In this document: piece by piece, positions 1 to 9,320 of the stretch
Numbering within the stretch: position 1 is the first letter of the stretch
Layout of the letters: the number at the start of each line of letters is the position of its first letter
The notes under the pieces: model-generated
What the model saw: only the letters and a program-made list of their open reading frames with translations
Told to the model about the DNA's origin: nothing
The model's database searches: none
Source: CG2-30-58-95 sp964618215
GTDB taxonomy: Bacteria > Chloroflexota > Anaerolineae > Anaerolineales > Villigracilaceae
Reading direction: 5' to 3'
Length of the DNA stretch: 64,000 bases
Assembly (NCBI GenBank): GCA_964618215.1
Contig: CAZTZE010000004.1
Location: forward strand, 1-64,000
Translations under genes and position numbers: made by a program

Positions 1-138
1 GCAGGTCGAGAAGCCGTTGGCGGCTGAGTATCTCTGCGCGCCGGCGAGGCCGGATTATCGCCGGCAGAGTTATGGTAGCTCTTTGAGCTACCATTATAGA
101 AGGCTGCGAAGAAGGCAAGAGTGATTAGCGCGGCTCCT
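1..138. other. Left edge, no clear gene
   Basis: No complete gene is visible here. One plus-strand frame stays open from base 2 to a TGA at 122-124 and could be the tail of a gene that begins left of the window, but it has no recognisable motif, is very arginine-rich at its end, and runs through the palindrome at 72-94. I treat it as unassigned. Confidence 0.3.
72..94. repeat. 23-bp palindrome, copy 1
   Basis: Arms ATGGTAGC and GCTACCAT flank the 7-nt loop TCTTTGA; the stem can extend to 10 bp into the loop. It has the same 8-7-8 geometry and ATGG...CCAT ends as the palindromes at 32448-32470, 34940-34962, 41942-41964 and 63501-63523. There is no T-run on either side, so it is not an obvious terminator. 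A protein-binding site or small mobile repeat is more likely. Confidence 0.6.
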
Positions 139-504
139 TTACCCTGCGCTCTCCGCCGTCTTCTGCTGTTTCTCGCACCTTGCCACGGTCTTGATCAATT
201 CCAGTCCGATCTGCCGAGTTTCAGGTGATAATCGGGCGAGGATGATTTTGTAGTCTTCCAGTTCTGGAAGCTCCGGGTCTGGAGGCAAGATTCCCGCAAT
301 GCGAAGAACTGTTATTGGCGACACATCCAAAGCTTTCGCAATGGCGACGTAAGTTCGTGGATCGGGTCTCATGACCATCCGCCTGGCAATCTTGTTGATC
401 GCAGATTTTCCCACCCCGGCTTTATCGGCCAGATCCTTCTGGGTCATCTTCCGCTTGTGCAGTTGCTCAGTTAACCAATCCGCAAATGACATATCTTCAG
501 TCAT
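139..504 (-). CDS. Xre-family HTH transcriptional regulator
   Basis: This encodes a 121-aa protein with an N-terminal Cro/C1-type helix-turn-helix (about residues 8-68; the segment MTQKDLADKAGVGKSAINKI holds the recognition helix). The C-terminal half is charged and may mediate dimerisation. An in-frame ATG four codons later (492) is an alternative start. The gene faces away from the defence operon, and a 30-bp inverted repeat lies 10 bp upstream of its start, which suggests that it represses itself. By family it is probably a phage- or element-type repressor; the target is inferred. Confidence 0.8.
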   Translation of the reverse strand: MTEDMSFADWLTEQLHKRKMTQKDLADKAGVGKSAINKIARRMVMRPDPRTYVAIAKALDVSPITVLRIAGILPPDPELPELEDYKIILARLSPETRQIGLELIKTVARCEKQQKTAESAG

Positions 505-513
505 GGGGAGGAT

Positions 514-543
514 TATCCCCTACCTATGGTTGCATAGGGGATA
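514..543. promoter_or_regulatory. Operator-like inverted repeat
   Basis: Perfect 9-bp arms TATCCCCTA and TAGGGGATA are separated by 12 bp that themselves contain CTATG and CATAG. The site lies 10 bp upstream of the start of the divergent Xre gene (504, minus strand), the usual place for a dimeric Xre repressor to bind and autoregulate. Binding is inferred, not shown. Confidence 0.6.
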
Positions 544-601
544 CCAGCGGTATTACAACGCGGATTTAGGCATTGCAGATTAGTTATTCGAGAACATCGA
601 A

Positions 602-677
602 GGCCGATTGGGCTCGCCTGCTAAGTGAGTACAGGGGCATAAAACCTCTGTCGTGGGTTCGAATCCCACTCTCCCCG
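602..677 (+). tRNA. tRNA-Ser(GCT) 3' fragment, probable attachment-site scar
   Basis: The anticodon arm (stem CTCGC/GTGAG, loop CTGCTAA, anticodon GCT), a long variable arm (ACAGGGG paired with CCTCTGT), the T arm (GTGGG/CCCAC) and a 3' acceptor strand TCTCCCC are all intact. The 5' acceptor strand (expected GGGGAGA) and the first half of the D arm are missing upstream of about 602. A tRNA that keeps only its 3' part is the classic trace left by an integrase using the tRNA 3' end as att site. The excisionase-like gene downstream fits. It is probably not a functional tRNA. Confidence 0.7.
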
Positions 678-696
678 CCTACCCCATGTGCCGCTG

Positions 697-720
697 AACC
701 CGCTCTCGCGAGCGGGTTTT
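697..720 (+). terminator. Rho-independent terminator after the tRNA fragment
   Basis: AACCCGCTC and GAGCGGGTT form a stem around a very short loop and end in a T-run. It sits 20 bp after the tRNA-Ser fragment and presumably once terminated that tRNA gene. Between here and the promoter at 1006 (about 285 bp) I see no convincing gene. Confidence 0.7.
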
Positions 721-1005
721 GTGGTTATAACGAGGGTTCGTGTGCCTGAAACCCTACGGCCCGGCCATCAGGACAGGTTGGGGGATTTGCGGCTGCCGCG
801 CCGTTTCAGGGGTTTGTGCAAGTATTCAGCCAAAGCGAACGCGATAATTGTAAAAGGCTACACCCTCCGGCAGGGAATGCTTCGAGCGAATGTGGCATCT
901 GGCTTACAGATGGGGGTATTCAGTTGTAGCCGGATGGCCGGCGGGGTAAAGACGGCATTGTTGTCCTGGAGTGTCAAGATGTAATTTTAATAGACATGAA
1001 ATCAA

Positions 1006-1035
1006 TTGACAGTAACCACCAATATCTGCTATATT
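1006..1035 (+). promoter_or_regulatory. Sigma70-type promoter of the defence operon
   Basis: A perfect -35 box TTGACA (1006-1011) and a -10 box TATATT (1030-1035) are 18 bp apart in an AT-rich stretch, about 40 bp ahead of the first gene. It is the only good promoter before the long overlapping operon and so probably drives it. Confidence 0.75.
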
Positions 1036-1078
1036 AAAAGAAAAGGCGGATTGTTTTTTTCGCAAGGTTGAGGTGCTC

Positions 1079-1318
1079 ATGCTCGATAACCCACCAGAGA
1101 TTATGACAATTGTTGAGACTGCGCAATACTTGCGTATCCCCCTATCTTCTCTGTATAAATTGGCCCAGGAAGGAAGAATTCCCTGCCAAAAAGTAGGACG
1201 ACATTGGCGGTTTCGGCGGGAAGCGATTGACCGTTGGTTAGAACAGATAAAAGCTCCCAATAACACCTCAAATAATGACGATGCTAAATTCAATACCGAA
1301 GGGGGGATTTCATCATGA
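1079..1318 (+). CDS. AlpA/excisionase-type helix-turn-helix protein
   Basis: The 79-aa protein carries a MerR/excisionase-like winged HTH (motifs TIVETAQYLRIPLSSLYKLA and KVGRHWRFRREAIDRWL). Proteins of this family bind DNA as excisionases or small regulators. I chose the ATG at 1079 because GAGGT lies just upstream; a GTG at 1073 is in frame. Its stop overlaps the helicase start (ATGA), so the two are translationally coupled. It could regulate the defence operon or act as a recombination directionality factor for the element whose att scar lies upstream. Confidence 0.8.
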   Translation: MLDNPPEIMTIVETAQYLRIPLSSLYKLAQEGRIPCQKVGRHWRFRREAIDRWLEQIKAPNNTSNNDDAKFNTEGGISS

Positions 1319-4300
1319 ACGTCTTCTCACTTCGTAACCAGCTTGTCAGCGACTACTCAGGTTACATCTCCAGCTTTATCCAAATCCGTGACCGGCAAAT
1401 TAAAGAATATGTAGATCAACAACTCGCTAGTGGATTACTCTGGCCAGACGCGTTGATTCAACTTAATCCAGCCTTTCAACCCGGCCTCCGAATCGATGAG
1501 TTGGTGGATGAGGGCATTTTACATAAAGCGTGTAAAGTGATTTTCCGCCGCAATAAGAGCGAAGAAAATCCATCAGGGGAGTATCTTCAGCTTCATAAAC
1601 ATCAAGAAGATGCAATTCGTATTGCCCAAACGGGGAAAAACTATATTCTGACTACTGGTACCGGTTCAGGTAAGTCATTAGCTTACATCATCCCGATTGT
1701 GGATCATGTCTTACACCATGGCAGCGGTAAAGGCACTCAAGCTATCATCGTTTACCCGATGAATGCTCTGGCAAACAGCCAGATGGGAGAATTACGTAAG
1801 TTTTTAAGCCTTGGCTTTCCGGACGGTAAGGGGCCAGTAACCTTCGAGCGGTACACCGGTCAGGAGGATGATGAAGAGAAGAAGCGGATTATGTCTCATC
1901 CGCCGGACATTTTGCTGACAAACTACGTCATGTTGGAGTTGATCCTCACTCGCCCGGAGGAACGCAAGACGCTGGTGAATGCAGCGCAAGGGCTACGTTT
2001 CCTGGTACTGGACGAGTTACATACCTACCGCGGCCGCCAGGGTGCGGATGTCGCCATGCTGGTGCGGCGTGTTAGAAATGCACTCAATGCCACAAATCTG
2101 CAGTGCATCGGGACCTCAGCCACCTTAGCAGGGGCAGGGAGTTTGGAAGAACAGCGCAAAGATGTCGCAGAAGTAGCGTCTATTCTATTTGGAGACAAAG
2201 TTCAACCAGAGCATGTCGTCGGCGAGACTCTGCGACGTTCAACAGATGAATTCTCTCTTACCGATCCTGGCTATATCTCTGCCCTGAAGCAGCGTATCGA
2301 GAGCCAGGCAATACCATCCACCTATCCAGATTTTGTGCACGACCCTTTGGCAAGTTGGATCGAGAGTGATTTGGGTATCAGCGTCGCTGAAATTGATGGA
2401 CGGCTGGTACGCGCAAAACCAAAAAGCATTCAAGGACCAGACGGTGCAGCCAATCTACTGAGCAAATTGACCGGCTTATCCGAAGAAAATTGTGCGCAAG
2501 CTTTGAAAGCCGCATTGATAGCCGGATTTAACATCCCCAACCCAGACACAGGCATGCCGGCATTCGCTTTCCGGCTGCACCAATTCATCAGTCGCGGTGA
2601 CACGGTATACGCTTCGCTCGAAGAGGAGACGGACCGTTATATCACCGTCAACGGTCAACAGTTTGTCCCTGGCGACCGCCAACGCGTCTTGTTGCCGCTG
2701 GCCTTTTGCCGTGAATGCGGACAGGAGTATTACGTCGTCCGCCAGGTTAGAGACCGAGAATCAGGATTAACCACATTCTTGTCGCGTGAGATTGGAGAGC
2801 GCGGCGGCGAGGAAGACGGTGATGCCGGATATTTGTACTTCAACAGTTCTGCCCCCTGGCCGACCGATTACAACGGGATGTTGGAGAAACTGCCAGAGGA
2901 CTGGATTGAAGAACACAATGGCGAATTGCGAGTGCGTTCGAGTCAGCGCAAATACCTTCCTGAAACCTTCCAGGTAAATCCGTTGGGGGAGGTGACCGAC
3001 CATGGCCTGGCAGCCCAGTTTGTATCTGCCCCATTCCGATTTTGTCTCCATTGCGGTGTGACTTATGGCTCACGACAGTCATCCGATTTCTCGAAGCTGA
3101 CCGAGCTCAGTTCCGGCGGACGCAGCACGGATACGACCATCCTGAGCCTGTCGCTCATCCGTAACCTGCGCAGGGATCTCGATTTGCTGCCCAAAGCCCG
3201 CAAGATGCTCGGTTTTACAGATAACCGACAGGATGCATCCTTGCAGGCCGGGCACTTCAATGATTTTGTCGAGATTACCTTGTTGCGCTCGGCGCTATAC
3301 CGGGCGGTGCATGAGGCTGGACAGGCAGGCATTGCTCACGAGGTTTTGCCTCAGTGCGCATTCCAGGCATTGGGATTGGATTTTGCTCTTTATGCGATTG
3401 TCCCTGAAGTCAGGTTTGCCCAGAAGGCTGAAACAGAACGTGCATTGCGTGAGGTACTTGGTTACCGTATTTACCGTGATCTCAAACGCGGTTGGCGGAT
3501 CACATCTCCAAACCTGGAACAATGCGGCCTGCTTGAAATCCAATATACATCATTAGGCGAAGTCTGTGCAGCAGAAGACCTGTGGCAAAATGCGCATCCC
3601 GCTCTCGTTTCTGCTACACCCAAAATTCGCCAACAAATATGCCGCGTATTATTGGACTACATGCGGCGTGAGCTGGCGATCAAGGTGGACTACCTGAATC
3701 CTACGCATCAGGAAAGTTTGCGCCAGTTGAGCAGTCAGCGTCTTCGAGCACCCTGGGCAATGGACGAGAACGAGCGATTAGAACATGCCTCGATTTTGTT
3801 CCCGCGCTCCAGGCAGAGAGAGGAAGAATATGGCGGCAATGTGTTTCTCTCCGCCCGTGGCGGATACGGCCAATACCTGCGCCGTATAACACATATCAGC
3901 ACCCAGGAGACAGCAGATGTCATCCAACAAATATTAGATGCACTCCGGATAGGTGGATTGGTCGAGATCGTCCACGAGGCGAAGAACCCGGATGAAGTGC
4001 ATGGTTACCAGATACCCGCTTCTGCGATGGTATGGAAAGTGGGAGATGGGAAGAAAGCATTCCATGACCCAATCCGTGTGCCGCGCTTGCCTGCCGAAGG
4101 GGGCCGCACCAACCCGTTCTTCGTAGACTTCTATCGAACCGTGGCAACCGACATGCACGGTCTGGAAGCCCACGAGCACACTGCTCAAGTGCCCAGCGAT
4201 GTGCGAGAGGAAAGAGAAAAGCTATTCCGAGGCGGCGAATTGCCGATATTGTACTGTTCCCCGACCATGGAATTGGGCGTTGACATCTCGGAGCTGAATG

Positions 4301-6477
4301 CTGTCAACATGCGCAATGTGCCGCCCACGCCAGCCAATTACGCCCAACGCAGCGGTCGCGCCGGGCGAAGTGGACAACCCGCTTTGGTCTTCACTTACTG
4401 TACGATGGGCAGCCCGCACGACCAATATTATTTCAAGCGCCCGGGACTGATGGTTTCTGGGGCAGTAACTCCGCCGCGCCTGGATTTGGGAAATGAAGAT
4501 TTGGTGCGCGCTCATATCCAAGCAGTCTGGCTGGCAGAGACAGGTTTAAGTTTAGGAAGATCGCTCAAGGATTTGCTTGACTTGTCGGGCAATGAGCTGA
4601 GTCTGAAAGTTCTCGATTTCGTCCAGGCAGCATTGGACTCCGATGGCGCTCGCAGAAACGCGCATCAGCGGTCTAAGATTATCTTGAGCACCATCGAAGA
4701 CGAACTTGCAAAGACCGATTGGTACAATTTGACCTGGCTGGAGGGGGTACTCAATCAAATGCCTCTCCAGTTCGATCTAGCCTGCCGGCGCTGGCGTACG
4801 CTGTACCGGGCTGCCAAGGGGCAACAGAAGGCTCAACAGAAGATTATTGATGATGCCTCTCGTTCCCCGGAGGATCGCCATCAGGCCAAACGATTGCGTC
4901 AGGAAGCGGAAAGCCAGATCGAACTCCTGACTGATTCCGAAAACCTGGTCCAATCCGATTTCTATTCGTATCGCTACTTTGCCAGCGAGGGCTTCCTGCC
5001 TGGTTACAGCTTCCCACGCCTGCCGCTTTCGGCATATATCCCTGGCAGACGGATTAGAGGTGACAAAGACGAGTTCCTGTCCCGTCCCCGTTTCCTGGCA
5101 ATTTCTGAATTCGGCCCGCGCTCCATTATCTACCATGAAGGCTCACGGTATATCATCAACAAGGTCAACCTGCCAATCTCGGAGAGTGGTGAAGACCTGG
5201 CTACGAGCCGCGCAAAGCAATGTCCGGTATGTGGTTACTTCCATCCGATTACCACAGGCGATGGACAGGATCGCTGTGAAAGTTGCAATGCCCTGCTTGA
5301 TCCGCCGCTGACCGGTTTATTCCGCCTGCAAAACGTTTCCACCCGCCGGCGTGACCGCATCAATTCGGACGAAGAAGAGCGCATGCGGCAAGGTTACGAG
5401 CTACGCACCGCTGTTCGTTATCACGAGACTCAGAGTGGTGAACTATCCGCCCGTTCCGCCCGACTGATGGTTGGGGATACTTCTGCTGCATATTTGACTT
5501 ATGCCAGCGCAGCCACTCTCTGGCGCATCAACCTGGGCTGGCGGCGGAGAATCAATCCTGCCCAATTGGGGTTCGTGCTGGATATCGAACGTGGTTACTG
5601 GGCCAAGCAGTCAGAAGAGCAAGACGAACCGGATGACCCGATGTCCGCCCGCAATATGCGCGTCATCCCTTTTGTCGAAGACACGAAGAACTGCTTGATC
5701 TTTGAACCGGAGCAGGCTTTAGATGACCACCAGATGGCATCGCTTGAGGCAGCCCTGAAAGCCGCCATCCAGGTTCGCTATCAACTGGAAGACAATGAAC
5801 TGGCTGCCGAACCGCTCCCCGCTGCGGACGAGCGCCGTCTCATCTTGTTCTACGAGTCGGCCGAAGGCGGCGCGGGCGTCTTGCGCCGGTTACTGGATGA
5901 TCCCCAGGCTTTTGCGGAAGTGGCTGCAGAAGCATTGCATCTGTGCCACTTCGACCCGCTGACAGGCGAAGACCTACGCCATGCCCCGGATGCCAAAGAA
6001 GACTGCGAAGCGGCGTGCTATGGCTGCCTGATGAGTTATTACAACCAGATGGATCATCGCCTTTTAGACCGTCAATCCATCAAAGAAATCCTGATGCAAA
6101 TGACGGCCTCCACCGCGCAGGTATCCCCACAAGTAATATCGCGTTCCGAGCATCTGCAGCGACTGCGCAATCTTTGCCAATCGGATATGGAAAGAGACTG
6201 GCTGGATTACCTGGAGCAGCATCATTACAACCTGCCATCCCACGCTCAAAAACTCGTCGAATCGTGTCGTACCCGTCCAGATTTCTTGTACGAGAAGGAT
6301 TGTGTTGCCATCTACGTGGACGGATATCATCATCTGTTCGAAGAGCGGCAAAATCGCGATACCGCACAAACCGAGTGCATGGAGGATCTGGGCTATACAG
6401 TCATCCGTTTCGGCCTGCTGAATGATTGGGACAAGGTTGTTTCCACATACCCACATGTTTTTGGGAGCAATCAATGA
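1315..6477 (+). CDS. Large DEAD/DEAH helicase with DUF1998 domain and Vsr-like nuclease tail
   Basis: This 1720-aa protein probably is a core defence translocase. Visible landmarks are Walker A TGTGSGKS at 114-121, motif II DELH near 233, GTSAT motif III, and the C-terminal helicase lobe with CSPTMELGVDIS and QRSGRAGR near 1011. Two CxxC pairs (FCRECG and FCLHCG) and a further zinc-ribbon-like CPVCG/CESC cluster follow. The DUF1998 signature CYGCLMSYYNQMDHRLLDR is near residue 1568. The last 80 residues (RPDFLYEKD, VAIYVDGYHH, LGYTVIRFG) look like a Vsr/DUF559-type PD-(D/E)XK nuclease. DUF1998 helicases are hallmarks of DISARM (DrmA/DrmB) and Druantia (DruE). The gene overlaps both neighbours by 4 bp. 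Confidence 0.9.
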   Translation: MNVFSLRNQLVSDYSGYISSFIQIRDRQIKEYVDQQLASGLLWPDALIQLNPAFQPGLRIDELVDEGILHKACKVIFRRNKSEENPSGEYLQLHKHQEDAIRIAQTGKNYILTTGTGSGKSLAYIIPIVDHVLHHGSGKGTQAIIVYPMNALANSQMGELRKFLSLGFPDGKGPVTFERYTGQEDDEEKKRIMSHPPDILLTNYVMLELILTRPEERKTLVNAAQGLRFLVLDELHTYRGRQGADVAMLVRRVRNALNATNLQCIGTSATLAGAGSLEEQRKDVAEVASILFGDKVQPEHVVGETLRRSTDEFSLTDPGYISALKQRIESQAIPSTYPDFVHDPLASWIESDLGISVAEIDGRLVRAKPKSIQGPDGAANLLSKLTGLSEENCAQALKAALIAGFNIPNPDTGMPAFAFRLHQFISRGDTVYASLEEETDRYITVNGQQFVPGDRQRVLLPLAFCRECGQEYYVVRQVRDRESGLTTFLSREIGERGGEEDGDAGYLYFNSSAPWPTDYNGMLEKLPEDWIEEHNGELRVRSSQRKYLPETFQVNPLGEVTDHGLAAQFVSAPFRFCLHCGVTYGSRQSSDFSKLTELSSGGRSTDTTILSLSLIRNLRRDLDLLPKARKMLGFTDNRQDASLQAGHFNDFVEITLLRSALYRAVHEAGQAGIAHEVLPQCAFQALGLDFALYAIVPEVRFAQKAETERALREVLGYRIYRDLKRGWRITSPNLEQCGLLEIQYTSLGEVCAAEDLWQNAHPALVSATPKIRQQICRVLLDYMRRELAIKVDYLNPTHQESLRQLSSQRLRAPWAMDENERLEHASILFPRSRQREEEYGGNVFLSARGGYGQYLRRITHISTQETADVIQQILDALRIGGLVEIVHEAKNPDEVHGYQIPASAMVWKVGDGKKAFHDPIRVPRLPAEGGRTNPFFVDFYRTVATDMHGLEAHEHTAQVPSDVREEREKLFRGGELPILYCSPTMELGVDISELNAVNMRNVPPTPANYAQRSGRAGRSGQPALVFTYCTMGSPHDQYYFKRPGLMVSGAVTPPRLDLGNEDLVRAHIQAVWLAETGLSLGRSLKDLLDLSGNELSLKVLDFVQAALDSDGARRNAHQRSKIILSTIEDELAKTDWYNLTWLEGVLNQMPLQFDLACRRWRTLYRAAKGQQKAQQKIIDDASRSPEDRHQAKRLRQEAESQIELLTDSENLVQSDFYSYRYFASEGFLPGYSFPRLPLSAYIPGRRIRGDKDEFLSRPRFLAISEFGPRSIIYHEGSRYIINKVNLPISESGEDLATSRAKQCPVCGYFHPITTGDGQDRCESCNALLDPPLTGLFRLQNVSTRRRDRINSDEEERMRQGYELRTAVRYHETQSGELSARSARLMVGDTSAAYLTYASAATLWRINLGWRRRINPAQLGFVLDIERGYWAKQSEEQDEPDDPMSARNMRVIPFVEDTKNCLIFEPEQALDDHQMASLEAALKAAIQVRYQLEDNELAAEPLPAADERRLILFYESAEGGAGVLRRLLDDPQAFAEVAAEALHLCHFDPLTGEDLRHAPDAKEDCEAACYGCLMSYYNQMDHRLLDRQSIKEILMQMTASTAQVSPQVISRSEHLQRLRNLCQSDMERDWLDYLEQHHYNLPSHAQKLVESCRTRPDFLYEKDCVAIYVDGYHHLFEERQNRDTAQTECMEDLGYTVIRFGLLNDWDKVVSTYPHVFGSNQ

Positions 6478-9314
6478 CATTCACGGTTGGCTCACTGGTG
6501 AAGGCCCGCGGCCGGGAATGGGTGGTGCTCCCCGATTCGGACGATGAGCTGCTTATGCTCCGCCCGTTGGGTGGGACGGATGACGAAATAGCCGGCATCT
6601 ACCTGCCCCTGGAGAAGGTGGAACCGGCCACTTTTGCCCTCCCAGACCCGACCCAGGTGGGCGATTACCGCTCTGCCCGCTTGCTGCGCGATGCCGTCCG
6701 CCTGGGATTTCGATCCAGCGCCGGCCCGTTCCGCTCGTTCGCCCGGCTGGCTTTCGGTCCGCGTCCTTATCAGCTTCTACCTTTGATGATGGCTCTCAAG
6801 TTGGATCCGGTCAGGATGCTCATTTCAGATGATGTGGGCATCGGCAAAACGATCGAAGCCGGGCTGGTGGTGCGCGAACTGATCGATCGCGGGGAAGCAG
6901 ACCGGCTGGCTGTCCTATGCCCTCCACAGCTCGCGGAACAATGGCAGTCTGAATTACGTGACAAATTCCACATCGAAGCTGAACTTGTCTTACCCAGCAC
7001 CGCCTCGCGCTTGGAACGCGGAGCCGGCCTGGGGCAATCGTTATTCGATATTCACCCCTGTGTGATCGTCTCTATGGATTTCATTAAATCAGACCGCCGG
7101 CGCGACGAGTTCTTCCGAACCTGCCCCCGGCTGGTGATCGTGGACGAAGCTCATACCTGCGCTTTTGGGCAGGAACATCGCGGCCGTCATCAACGCTATC
7201 AACTCATCAAAGGGTTAGCCGCTGATCCTGAGCGGCATCTCATTCTGGTAACGGCCACTCCCCATAGCGGGAACGAAGGCGCCTTTCGTTCCTTGCTTGC
7301 TTTCCTGGATGATGATTTTACAAATTTGCCTGAAGATCTGACCGGCGAAGAAAACGTGCATCATCGCAAGCGCCTTGCGACCCATTTCATCCAGCGCCGG
7401 CGCGCTGATATCCGTCACTACATGGATGCTGATACTCCCTTCCCGGAACGCGAGGAAGGCGAAAGCACCTACAAACTCTCGCCGGAATATAAGAAGTTTT
7501 TTGAGCGTGTGTTGGAATATGCCCGCGAGACTGTTCAGGATAAAGGCGAAGGGAAATTCAGGCAAAGAGTCCGCTGGTGGTCGGCATTGGCCTTGTTGCG
7601 TTCTCTTGCTTCCAGTCCGGCAGCGGCTGCGGCAACTCTCCGGAATCGAGCCGCGACCATCGAAGCCGAAACGCCCGAAGAAGCCGACGAAATCGGCCGG
7701 CGTACCATTCTCGACCTGGTTGGCGATGAAACCGATGAGGGCATGGATGTTGCCCCCGGCAGCGACCTGGGCGGAGAAGAAGACGAAGCGCAGCGTAATC
7801 GAAGACGATTGCTGGATATGGCCAGGGAAGCTGATTTGTTGGTTGGGGAGAAAGATGTAAAACTCAAGAAGGCAACCGAGATGGTGGCAGGCCTGCTCGA
7901 TGATAGCTTCCGCCCGATTGTCTTCTGTCGTTTCATCCCAACCGCAGAGTATGTGGCCGAAGAATTGCGCAAGCGCCTGCCCAAAGATGTGGAAGTCGCA
8001 TCCGTGACGGGGCTTTTGCCGCCGGATGAACGCGAAAGCCGCGTCCTCCAGCTCTCTCAATCTCCAAAACATGTCCTGGTCTGCACGGATTGCTTGAGCG
8101 AAGGGATCAACCTGCAGGAGCATTTTGATGCAGTTTTGCATTATGATCTCTCCTGGAATCCGACCCGCCACGAGCAGCGCGAGGGACGGGTGGATCGCTA
8201 TGGGCAGCAAAAGAAGATTGTGCGGGTATTGACCTACTACGGAGTAGACAACCAGATTGATGGCGTCGTGCTGGATGTTCTGCTCCGCAAACATAAAACC
8301 ATCCGGAGTTCGCTGGGCATCTCGGTTCCAGTGCCGGTGGATACCGAACAGGTGATCGAAGCCATCTTCGAAGGCCTGTTACTGCGTTCCAAGCCGAGCG
8401 CCATGGACAATTATTTACCAGGCTTCGAAGAGTACATGAGACCGCAAAAAGAAGACCTGTACGGCAAGTGGGATGCGGTTTCGGAACGCGAGAAACGTTC
8501 GCGCACGCTGTTTGCCCAGGAGACGATCAAAGTCGAGGAAGTAGCGCAGGAACTGAACGCTGCCCAGGCCGCAGTCGGCTCGGGTGTGGAGGTGGCCGCC
8601 TTCACCCAGGAGGCTTTGCGCGGCCTGGGAGCGACGGTCACTGGAAAGGACACCCTCAAGGTTGACCTGCGGGAGACGCCGCGTGCCCTGCGGGATATTT
8701 TGGGTAGCGTCCTATCAGGAGAAACTTTCGAGGCGCGTTTCGAGCCGCCCTTCAAGGAAGGTCAGATGCAGTTGGTCCGTACCCATCCTCTGGTTGAAAG
8801 CCTGTCCAACTATATTTTGGAAACGGCCCTCGACCCGCTTTCGGTAGACCCGCACATCAAAGCGCCAGCGCGCCGTTGTGGTGCTATCCGCACCGCCCAG
8901 GTGGAACGCCGGATGACGCTGTTGCTGATCCGCTTCCGCTACCACATCATCACCACGCGTGGCGGGGAGGAAAAGCCCCTGCTGGCCGAAGATTGCCAGG
9001 TGCTGGCCTTTGCCGGGTCACCGCAGAACGCCGAATGGCTGGAGGGGGAGGCTGCCGAGCGGTTATTGCGCCTCATTCCGGATATGAATATCAATTCCGA
9101 TCAGGCTAGCGACTTCGTTCGTAAAGTCGAAGAGGGTTTTGAATCTCTCCGCCCACACTTGGACGAAGTTGCTCGTCTGCGCGGCGAAGAATTGTTGGAA
9201 GCCCATCAGCGCGTGCGACGTGCTTCGAAGGTTCGAAATGTTCAGTACCGCGTGGAGCCGCAGTTGCCGCCGGATGTGTTGGGAATCTATGTGTATTTGC
9301 CGAAGATAGGATAA
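6474..9314 (+). CDS. SNF2-family helicase, DrmD/RapA-like
   Basis: The protein of 946 aa is a Swi2/Snf2 ATPase. It shows DDVGIGKTIEAGLV (Walker A, near 121), VDEAH (near 223), VTATPHSG, and a second RecA lobe ending in QREGRVDRYGQ (near 571). A long C-terminal region lacks a domain I can name. Architecture resembles RapA-like and DISARM class 1 DrmD helicases, which remodel protein-DNA complexes. The start ATG at 6474 overlaps the preceding TGA, and an upstream in-frame start at 6426 would overlap the previous gene by 52 bp, so it was rejected. It is co-transcribed with the DUF1998 helicase. Confidence 0.88.
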   Translation: MTFTVGSLVKARGREWVVLPDSDDELLMLRPLGGTDDEIAGIYLPLEKVEPATFALPDPTQVGDYRSARLLRDAVRLGFRSSAGPFRSFARLAFGPRPYQLLPLMMALKLDPVRMLISDDVGIGKTIEAGLVVRELIDRGEADRLAVLCPPQLAEQWQSELRDKFHIEAELVLPSTASRLERGAGLGQSLFDIHPCVIVSMDFIKSDRRRDEFFRTCPRLVIVDEAHTCAFGQEHRGRHQRYQLIKGLAADPERHLILVTATPHSGNEGAFRSLLAFLDDDFTNLPEDLTGEENVHHRKRLATHFIQRRRADIRHYMDADTPFPEREEGESTYKLSPEYKKFFERVLEYARETVQDKGEGKFRQRVRWWSALALLRSLASSPAAAAATLRNRAATIEAETPEEADEIGRRTILDLVGDETDEGMDVAPGSDLGGEEDEAQRNRRRLLDMAREADLLVGEKDVKLKKATEMVAGLLDDSFRPIVFCRFIPTAEYVAEELRKRLPKDVEVASVTGLLPPDERESRVLQLSQSPKHVLVCTDCLSEGINLQEHFDAVLHYDLSWNPTRHEQREGRVDRYGQQKKIVRVLTYYGVDNQIDGVVLDVLLRKHKTIRSSLGISVPVPVDTEQVIEAIFEGLLLRSKPSAMDNYLPGFEEYMRPQKEDLYGKWDAVSEREKRSRTLFAQETIKVEEVAQELNAAQAAVGSGVEVAAFTQEALRGLGATVTGKDTLKVDLRETPRALRDILGSVLSGETFEARFEPPFKEGQMQLVRTHPLVESLSNYILETALDPLSVDPHIKAPARRCGAIRTAQVERRMTLLLIRFRYHIITTRGGEEKPLLAEDCQVLAFAGSPQNAEWLEGEAAERLLRLIPDMNINSDQASDFVRKVEEGFESLRPHLDEVARLRGEELLEAHQRVRRASKVRNVQYRVEPQLPPDVLGIYVYLPKIG

Positions 9315-9320
9315 ACTTTG

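Noticed and set aside
688..984. 98-codon frame after the tRNA fragment
   Set aside because: No RBS, it starts in the terminator region, and its protein shows no plausible domain.
7215..8294. 359-codon open frame on the minus strand
   Set aside because: It is the mirror of the SNF2 helicase gene; the protein shows no domain and the plus-strand gene has clear helicase motifs.
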